Part shown: positions 1 to 4,487 of the stretch, piece by piece
How the letters are laid out: every line of letters starts with the position of its first letter
How positions within the stretch are numbered: position 1 is the stretch's first letter
Assembly (NCBI GenBank): GCA_016764535.1
Contig: JAESRR010000011.1
Coordinates: 23,116 to 28,692 of the forward strand
DNA: 5,577 bases
Reading direction: 5' to 3'
From: Cohaesibacteraceae bacterium
GTDB lineage: Bacteria > Pseudomonadota > Alphaproteobacteria > Rhizobiales > Cohaesibacteraceae
Translations under genes and position numbers: made by a program
The notes under the pieces: generated by a model
The model's input: the letters and a program-made list of their open reading frames with translations, nothing else
Told to the model about the DNA's origin: nothing
The model's database searches: none

Positions 1-497
1 CCAATTGCCAGACGTTCTATTCCAAAACGCTTTGCGCCTTCATCAAGTAACCACAAGGCGGCAGCTTCACAATCATCCGGCGCAGCAGGATATGGATTTT
101 CCGGAGCCATCGCGTACTCAATCGAGACACATGCCAGATTGCACTGGTCTGCGATATATTCAAGACGGGGATCCTGCATATCGGCGGTGCCAAAAACCCA
201 GCCACCGCCATGCATATGCAAAAAAGCGCCTTTTGGATTGTCCGGCGAAATTATCCGCAGGTCCAGCGGCCCGCGTGGTCCCTCAATTGTAACAATTTCG
301 GCCCGTTCGGATTTGATAACAGGCCCAAACAGGCCACGTCCGGATGCGCGCACCTTGCGTACGGCATCGATAGACAGAGACCAGACATCCGGTGCATTAC
401 GGGTTTGATCAAGAATATGTTTGTTCTGAAGATCCATTTCCTCGGGAATATTTGCAGGATCAAAAAGTGCTGTGTCCGGTACGCCGTCTGAAGTCAT
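1..497 (-). CDS. alpha/beta hydrolase, HSL-type esterase/lipase family (3' end missing)
   Basis: About 165 residues are visible, and the gene runs off the left edge. After a roughly 90-residue N-terminal cap region comes the oxyanion-hole motif HGGGW (residues 96-100). It is followed by VSIEYAMAPENPYPAAPDD (about 124-142), the hallmark of the hormone-sensitive-lipase-like (alpha/beta hydrolase fold-3) family, whose usual form is YRLAPE-x-PFPAA. The catalytic serine motif GDSAG normally lies a few residues further on, which here falls just outside the window, as do the catalytic Asp and His. Family members hydrolyse esters of short- or medium-chain acids in the cytoplasm; the actual substrate cannot be told. 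The ATG at 497 is the only usual start codon back to an in-frame TGA at 531-533, and it has an AGGCGGA ribosome site (506-512) 8 bases upstream. The gene lies 151 bases downstream of the small membrane protein gene on the same strand. The family call is firm; the function is not. Confidence 0.9.
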   Translation of the reverse strand, partial: MTSDGVPDTALFDPANIPEEMDLQNKHILDQTRNAPDVWSLSIDAVRKVRASGRGLFGPVIKSERAEIVTIEGPRGPLDLRIISPDNPKGAFLHMHGGGWVFGTADMQDPRLEYIADQCNLACVSIEYAMAPENPYPAAPDDCEAAALWLLDEGAKRFGIERLAI

Positions 498-593
498 GAA
501 ATGTGTCCGCCTGGGGGTTGGACACCCATATCATCGTAAACCCGCTATCAGGTAAAGGTGCAAATTCCGGATAGGTGAGAACAAATTGGTAAT

Positions 594-599
594 TGTCAA
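594..599 (-). promoter_or_regulatory. possible -35 element upstream of the hydrolase gene
   Basis: The minus strand carries a perfect TTGACA at this place in the 151-base gap before the hydrolase gene, about 100 bases upstream of its start codon. The hexamer 17 bases further on (571-576, reading ACCTAT) is a poor -10 match, so this is only a weak candidate sigma-70 promoter. It is the best match I found in the gap and would let the hydrolase be transcribed separately from the genes upstream of it. Confidence 0.2.
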
Positions 600-648
600 A
601 ATTGCTGAACCATTTGGCTGAGCTTTTACAGAATGGCTATTATCACAT

Positions 649-1020
649 TTAGCGAGCAAGAGGTGAGGTTGATATCAAAGCGAAAAACCATAACAAAATC
701 GATAGCCGCAAAGCGTGGGATGCAAAATCGAGATAGGTTTTTTCCATGATTGTTGACACCAGCCATTGCGCTATATGCGGATTTGGATGTTCGTATTTTT
801 CCAGTGAAATCCAGATGGCCGTGGAAGTATAAGGAATCAGATGGGCATCCTGGGCCTTCATGATCAAAATGAACATTCCCAAAGTCGTCAGCGTGGCCGC
901 TGTCTGCAACGCAAGAAAAATCATATCTGCCATGCTGATCATGACACAGAATATGGCGAGGAGGGCATACCCGCAGCATCGCCCCACAAGATTGAATGCA
1001 AATTGCTCAAGCACATCCAT
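649..1020 (-). CDS. small membrane protein of unknown function (123 residues)
   Basis: I do not recognise a named family. The protein has two strongly hydrophobic segments, about residues 14-36 and 40-56, separated by a few residues, so an N-terminal membrane hairpin is likely. A more polar stretch (57-97, containing TAIWISLEKYEHPNP and a run rich in charged residues) follows, and then a third hydrophobic or amphipathic segment at about 101-117. There is no cleavable signal peptide and no obvious catalytic motif. The case for a real gene is the strong AAGGAG ribosome site (1028-1033) 7 bases before the ATG, and a membrane-protein composition that the overlapping frames lack. It lies 135 bases downstream of the symporter large subunit on the same strand, so it may be co-transcribed. 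A role linked to transport is only suggested by position. Confidence 0.75.
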   Translation of the reverse strand: MDVLEQFAFNLVGRCCGYALLAIFCVMISMADMIFLALQTAATLTTLGMFILIMKAQDAHLIPYTSTAIWISLEKYEHPNPHIAQWLVSTIMEKTYLDFASHALRLSILLWFFALISTSPLAR

Positions 1021-1051
1021 AATGCTTCTCCTTGTCGCGGAGACATTATGG

Positions 1052-1129
1052 TTAGCAAATGGTTTCGATTGTGTTCACAACCGCAGAAATCAGCCAAAAA
1101 AGAAGTTTCGTTTTGGAACGTTCATTCAT
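1052..1129 (-). CDS. possible 25-codon ORF between symporter and membrane protein genes
   Basis: A 25-residue reading frame starts at an ATG (1127-1129) preceded by GGAGAG with a suitable short spacer. It begins MNERSKTK, continues with a hydrophobic stretch LLFWLISAVV and ends at a TAA (1052-1054). A short charged N-terminus followed by a hydrophobic core is the usual make-up of small membrane peptides. It lies in the 135-base gap after the symporter gene and before the ribosome site of the 123-residue membrane protein. The frame is short enough to arise by chance and I know no homologue, so it is listed only as a candidate. It might also act as a translated leader for the gene below it. Confidence 0.2.
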   Translation of the reverse strand: MNERSKTKLLFWLISAVVNTIETIC

Positions 1130-1155
1130 TGACTCTCCGGATAACATCGTCAGAT

Positions 1156-2994
1156 CTAATAAATAATCTTCCTGTCGCCACCCTGGGTGATAGTTTTTCC
1201 GCCCGGACGATGGATGTCGTCCATCATGGTCAGGACTTCAAATGGAGGAGGTGAAGTAAAAATACTGACAACAATCATGATCAGAAAACCGACCGGAATT
1301 CCGATAATTGCGGAGGCCATGGTTGCGATGCCCTGATCGGTGATGGTCGGAATTGTCCATAAATCCATGCCATACAAACCTGTCTGAACCAGATATAATA
1401 ACGTGATTAGAAAGCCGGATACCATTCCGGATAAAGCCCCGGCTGTGGTTGTGCGTTTCCACCAGATACCCAATACCAGTACTGGAAATAATCCGGCTCC
1501 GGCGAGTGAGAAACTCCAGGCCACAAGCATGGGAATGTCACCCGGCGTTGCCAATGTTATCAGGGCCGCGATTATTGAAATGATGATCATGATAAATCGG
1601 GTAACAATAAGTCTACGCCCGGTTGGTGCACGAGGATCCAGTAGACGGTAATAAACATTGTGACCCAGGGCTGCCGTAATCGTAATCACAAGACCATTGG
1701 TCGTCGACATTATCGCTGCAATGGCACCAACAGCAATCAGTGCCGTTATTACGAATGGTAAATCGAATATATCTGCAATCGCCAACACAAAAATTTGCGG
1801 GTCAATGGATAGATCTGTTGGCGATATAACATGTTGCAAGCTCCCGCATGCCTGCCTGACATCTTCAATATTTGATGCCCGTGTTCCACAAATTGAAACA
1901 AGGCTCTGCCCTTCGGCAGACCCCCACTTAAATAGCCAGGTAGCGTTTTCTACCAGCTGCGAAACTGACTGACCAATTATGCCCTGATACAATTCGAATT
2001 GGATAAATGCAGAATATGCAGGTGCGGTAACAAATATTATTACGATGAAGAACATGCTCCAACTTATCGATCTGCGCGTACCCTGTACCGAAGTCGAGGT
2101 TAAAAACCGCATTATCAGTTGCGGAAACACAGCTGTTCCACACATCAAACAAAAGATCAGCGCGAGAAAATTAAAGGTGTCCAGCGATTGACCAGGCGTG
2201 ACACTGGCGGCCAGACCCCCGGAAATTGCCGCGCTATTTTCAATAAGGTTCTGCTCAATCTCCGCGATGTTTTGTAACACATCGCCATACATAAACTGTG
2301 GAAGCGGGAAGCCTGTGACTTTGGCTGATATCCAGATAACGGGGAGCAAATAGGCAACCGCGAGTACGATATATTGTGCAACCTGTGTCCAGGTTACCGC
2401 CCGCATGCCACCGAGCAATGAACAAAGCAGGATACCCGCAAGTCCGACGAACACCGCTGTATCAAACTGCATACCCAGAAACCGGGATGCAACTATTCCC
2501 ATTGCTGTCATTTGAGCGATCAAATATGTGAAGGAACAGGTCAGCAACACGATAATGCCAGGTAAACCCGCATATTTCCAGCCAAACCGGGCTTCAAGAA
2601 AATCAGATACCGTCCATGCACCAAATTTTCGTAACGCCGGAGCAATGAGCGTAATTGTCAATACAAAACCGCCGGTCCAGCCGGTAATCCAGGCTATCCC
2701 GTCATGTCCTTTTGAATGAAACATTCCGGCGAGACCAACAAAAATAGCACCTGAAATCCAGCTGGCGGCAGTTGCCATGCCGTTGTATACGGCTGGCACA
2801 TTCTGGCCTGCAACATAAAACTCGGCAAGCTTCATGGTTCGCGAAAGGAAGCCAACGATTGTAAAGGACATGCCTGCGAAGAATACGAAAGACCAGGAAA
2901 TCAAATTGTCCGGAATTCCTATTTGCTCAAGGATACCCAGCACGACGACAAAGATGAGTAATCCTGTGAGGTACATGATACAGGCGCGGCGCAT
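1156..2994 (-). CDS. sodium:solute symporter, large subunit (SSS family, ActP-like, VC_2705 subfamily)
   Basis: A 612-residue inner-membrane protein with about 13 predicted helices, a normal length for the family. The N-terminal region shows the subfamily hallmarks VLGILEQIG (about 18-26), AEFYVAGQNVPAVYNGMATAA (residues 57-77), HDGIAWITGWTGGFVL and LRKFGAWTVSDFLEARFG (121-138). Further on come PQLIMRFLTS (291-300), a long external loop (about 333-400) with two cysteines (C369, C383), and AIMSTTNGLVITITAALGHN (427-446). That last segment is the equivalent of the Na2-site helix, where S430, T431 and T432 are candidate Na+ ligands. The family couples uptake of acetate or other small organic acids to Na+; the substrate is not readable here. 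The usual Asp in the (A/G)DWMSA motif is replaced by Ser78 (ASWISG). The ATG at 2994 has no Shine-Dalgarno sequence, and no ATG, GTG, TTG or CTG lies in frame between it and the in-frame stop at 3073-3075, so translation may be coupled to the small subunit gene 35 bases upstream. Confidence 0.93.
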   Translation of the reverse strand: MRRACIMYLTGLLIFVVVLGILEQIGIPDNLISWSFVFFAGMSFTIVGFLSRTMKLAEFYVAGQNVPAVYNGMATAASWISGAIFVGLAGMFHSKGHDGIAWITGWTGGFVLTITLIAPALRKFGAWTVSDFLEARFGWKYAGLPGIIVLLTCSFTYLIAQMTAMGIVASRFLGMQFDTAVFVGLAGILLCSLLGGMRAVTWTQVAQYIVLAVAYLLPVIWISAKVTGFPLPQFMYGDVLQNIAEIEQNLIENSAAISGGLAASVTPGQSLDTFNFLALIFCLMCGTAVFPQLIMRFLTSTSVQGTRRSISWSMFFIVIIFVTAPAYSAFIQFELYQGIIGQSVSQLVENATWLFKWGSAEGQSLVSICGTRASNIEDVRQACGSLQHVISPTDLSIDPQIFVLAIADIFDLPFVITALIAVGAIAAIMSTTNGLVITITAALGHNVYYRLLDPRAPTGRRLIVTRFIMIIISIIAALITLATPGDIPMLVAWSFSLAGAGLFPVLVLGIWWKRTTTAGALSGMVSGFLITLLYLVQTGLYGMDLWTIPTITDQGIATMASAIIGIPVGFLIMIVVSIFTSPPPFEVLTMMDDIHRPGGKTITQGGDRKIIY

Positions 2995-3029
2995 ATTAAG
3001 CCGAAAGTCAATATTACCGGTGCTTTGAT

Positions 3030-3296
3030 TTATTGTCTTTGGCTCCCATAACCCTGTGTAATATCGTGTTCGTCATCGAGTTCATTTTGTCTGCTGGCAT
3101 ACCAGCAAACGAGGATGACAAATCCCCACAAAATGCCCTGTGAGGCTATGAAATATCCAAGTTGAAAACCCAAAAACTGAATACTGTTGAGGCCAGCGAC
3201 AAAAAAATGAATGCCAAATCCGGCTATTATCAGAACCATCAACATTATGAGCAGCAGAAGGCGTGAGGTTAAGTGCCATTTCAGATTTATCTGCAT
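3030..3296 (-). CDS. DUF4212 protein, sodium/substrate symporter small subunit
   Basis: An 88-residue protein with two membrane helices (about 11-34 and 46-66). The loop NSIQFLGFQLGYFIASQG (37-54) and the tail WYASRQNELDDEHDI (65-79) match the family pattern of an F-GF-LGF-A-QG loop followed by YA-R-N-LD-E. DUF4212 proteins are encoded directly before a VC_2705-type symporter, as seen here, and are thought to be its small partner, like YjcH beside ActP. The frame stays open 62 codons further upstream to 3482, but that extension has no family resemblance. The ATG at 3296 has an AAGAGGAA ribosome site and gives the usual family length, so I chose it. The family's N-terminal aromatic YW is reduced to a short MQINLKWH. 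The gene is first in the leftward block and probably carries the operon promoter upstream. Confidence 0.9.
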   Translation of the reverse strand: MQINLKWHLTSRLLLLIMLMVLIIAGFGIHFFVAGLNSIQFLGFQLGYFIASQGILWGFVILVCWYASRQNELDDEHDITQGYGSQRQ

Positions 3297-3300
3297 GCAG
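3291..3300. repeat. 10-bp palindrome over the DUF4212 start codon
   Basis: CTGCATGCAG is a perfect inverted repeat centred on the start codon of the small symporter subunit. In the mRNA it could form a very short hairpin or pair between molecules, or it may be a chance product of a CTGC-ATG-CAG context. No function can be assigned. Confidence 0.5.
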
Positions 3301-3303
3301 TTG

Positions 3304-3311
3304 TTCCTCTT
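3304..3311 (-). promoter_or_regulatory. ribosome binding site deciding the DUF4212 start
   Basis: The minus strand reads AAGAGGAA here, with the GAGG core 9 bases before the ATG at 3296. This favours the 88-residue product over the longer open frame beginning at 3482. Confidence 0.7.
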
Positions 3312-3519
3312 CGCATTCACCAGACTAAACACATTTCCGAAATGCCAATCAGTCGGGATTTTGGAATACCAGGCCGAATTAAATTGAGGGTAACAAAAAC
3401 CCGCGTTCATCGAAAGATGGAAACAGACCCTGATAAACAGATAAATTCGGTCACAGATAGCAAGCCAATCACAAATCCGCATTGATCATAAAACTTGCGC
3501 TAATGGTAACATTCGGAAT

Positions 3520-3543
3520 AGTTATAACTGTTAGACAAATTTG
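3520..3543. promoter_or_regulatory. paired palindromes, candidate operator
   Basis: Two perfect palindromes stand close together: AGTTATAACT (3520-3529) and CAAATTTG (3536-3543). The second motif recurs in variant form as CAAATTG (3568-3574) and CAATTTTG (3582-3589). Dimeric LuxR-type regulators bind short inverted repeats, and the site lies between two divergent genes, one of them such a regulator. AT-rich palindromes of this size do occur by chance, so confidence is low. Confidence 0.25.
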
Positions 3544-3748
3544 GAGTCGGGATGCACTGATAGACTGCAAATTGAAAAATACAATTTTGATATGTGGAAA
3601 AGGTGCGGGCCGGATTTGCATGCCATTTCAGATTCTTCGCGCCACGGGTGTGATTTTCATTGCCTGATTGCCTTTTTTTGTGAGGCGTGCGCAAGTAATG
3701 AGTGAATCTGCACAATATGTATAGACCTGCATTATGCTGCAGGGCATC

Positions 3749-3755
3749 GGGAGGG
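3749..3755 (+). promoter_or_regulatory. ribosome binding site for the TTG start of the response regulator
   Basis: GGGAGGG lies 4 bases before the TTG at 3760; the GGAG core (3750-3753) is 6 bases before it. No in-frame ATG or GTG exists near the start, so this site decides for TTG. An ATG at 3756 sits in the spacer but in another frame, which closes after 12 codons at 3794. Confidence 0.65.
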
Positions 3756-3759
3756 ATGC

Positions 3760-4422
3760 TTGGTCGAGATTTTGTCAAAAGTTATTGTTGCTGACGATCA
3801 TCCCCTGTTTCGTGGTGCGCTTGGTCAGACCCTGAAAAATATTTACGCGGGTGTTTCCATTATGGAAGCCGGCTCGCTTGAAGAAGTGGTATCAGGGCTG
3901 GAAGGTGATGGTCCGGATTTGGTCCTGCTTGATCTGTCTATGCCGGGTATGCGTGGATTTTCCGGGTTGATGTTTATTCGTGCCCAGTTTCCCGGTGTGC
4001 CTGTGATTGTTGTCTCGGGATCCGAAGAAACCGGGACAATCAGACGTTCGATGGAATTTGGATCAAGTGGATTTATTCCAAAATCCCTTGGCACAGATGC
4101 AATTGCCGAAGCGATCGATGTGGTTCTGCGCGGCGGGAGCTGGACGCCTCCTGATTATGACCCGGCGGCGGATGATGTTGATGGCATATCCGAACTCGTG
4201 GCGCGCCTGTCGACATTGACCCCACAGCAAGTGCGGGTTTTAATGATGTTGAGTGAAGGTCTACTCAACAAGCAGATCGCATATGAACTGGGTGTTTCGG
4301 AAGCGACAATCAAGGCACATGTGTCAGCGATATTGCAAAAACTCAATGTTGATAGTCGCACGCAGGCTGTTATTGCGGCGGCTAAAATTGAAGCGGGTCA
4401 GTGGCAGTCAATCGTCACATAG
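3760..4422 (+). CDS. LuxR/NarL-family response regulator, ErdR/CrbR/AgmR-like
   Basis: A 220-residue two-domain transcription regulator of usual length. The receiver domain (about 7-124) has the acidic pair D12-D13 in VADDHPLFRGAL, the phosphate-accepting D58 in LLDLSMPGMRGFSGL, S86 at the switch position (VVSGS) and K108 in FIPKS. An acidic linker (about 128-146) follows. The LuxR-type helix-turn-helix (about 153-207) reads LTPQQVRVLMMLSEG, then NKQIAYELGVSEATIKAHVSAILQKL. The form PGM-G-(F/L)-GL together with NKQIAY and TIKAHVSAIL resembles ErdR, AgmR and CrbR, which act in acetate or alcohol metabolism; this match is from memory. The start is TTG with a GGGAGGG ribosome site. A second TTG at 3772 would give MSKVIVADDHPLFR, also a typical beginning, but has no good ribosome site. 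The gene is divergent from the symporter operon and convergent with a hybrid kinase that may be its partner. Confidence 0.92.
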   Translation: MVEILSKVIVADDHPLFRGALGQTLKNIYAGVSIMEAGSLEEVVSGLEGDGPDLVLLDLSMPGMRGFSGLMFIRAQFPGVPVIVVSGSEETGTIRRSMEFGSSGFIPKSLGTDAIAEAIDVVLRGGSWTPPDYDPAADDVDGISELVARLSTLTPQQVRVLMMLSEGLLNKQIAYELGVSEATIKAHVSAILQKLNVDSRTQAVIAAAKIEAGQWQSIVT

Positions 4423-4424
4423 GG

Positions 4425-4441
4425 CCAGGTCCTGATCCTGG
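4425..4441 (+). terminator. weak hairpin after the response regulator gene
   Basis: Two bases after the stop codon, CCAGG and CCTGG form a 5-bp stem with a 7-base loop (GC-rich, extendable by G-U pairs), followed by TTGTTTC. The T-run is broken, so this is only a possible factor-independent terminator for the rightward transcript before it meets the convergent kinase gene. Confidence 0.3.
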
Positions 4442-4487
4442 TTGTTTCAATCGGCTGGATAGTATTCAATTTCGCTTCCAATCCGGA

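Larger units (their letters stand above)
3297..3759. promoter_or_regulatory. divergent control region between symporter operon and response regulator gene
   Basis: This 463-base stretch has no convincing gene; open frames crossing it lack family resemblance and good ribosome sites. It must hold the promoters for the leftward symporter genes and the rightward regulator gene, but I find no strong sigma-70 or sigma-54 promoter on either strand. Its middle (about 3485-3600) is AT-rich and holds several short symmetrical sequences: AGTTATAACT (3520-3529), CAAATTTG (3536-3543), and AAATTG/CAATTT arms at 3569-3574 and 3582-3587. GGGT/ACCC arms lie around 3388-3402, and an imperfect tandem ATTGCCTG repeat lies at about 3659-3673. 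A 14-base copy of the start of the small subunit gene lies at 3621-3634. The length and symmetry fit a regulated intergenic region, plausibly the target of the adjacent LuxR-type regulator. That is inference from position. Confidence 0.45.

Noticed and set aside
626..979. 117-codon open frame on the minus strand overlapping the small membrane protein
   Set aside because: It is rich in His, Cys and Asp with no domain pattern and no proper ribosome site; the overlapping frame reads as a regular membrane protein with a strong site.
1100..1117. CCAAAA/TTTTGG hairpin downstream of the symporter as a terminator
   Set aside because: The stem is AT-rich and weak, its T-run lies inside the arm, and it is not followed by further T residues.
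841..1254. 137-codon plus-strand open frame opposite the membrane protein and symporter end
   Set aside because: It is antisense to two better supported genes and has a composition typical of a shadow frame.
3297..3482. Upstream extension of the DUF4212 reading frame by 62 codons
   Set aside because: The extension has no likeness to the family and no good ribosome site, while the internal ATG at 3296 has one and gives the usual protein length.
3671..3680. T-run (CCTTTTTTTG) as a factor-independent terminator
   Set aside because: No stable GC-rich stem precedes it on the plus strand, and on the minus strand it reads as an A-run.
3500..3778. 92-codon minus-strand open frame in the divergent region
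   Set aside because: It runs into the start of the regulator gene on the other strand, lacks a good ribosome site and has no recognisable domain.
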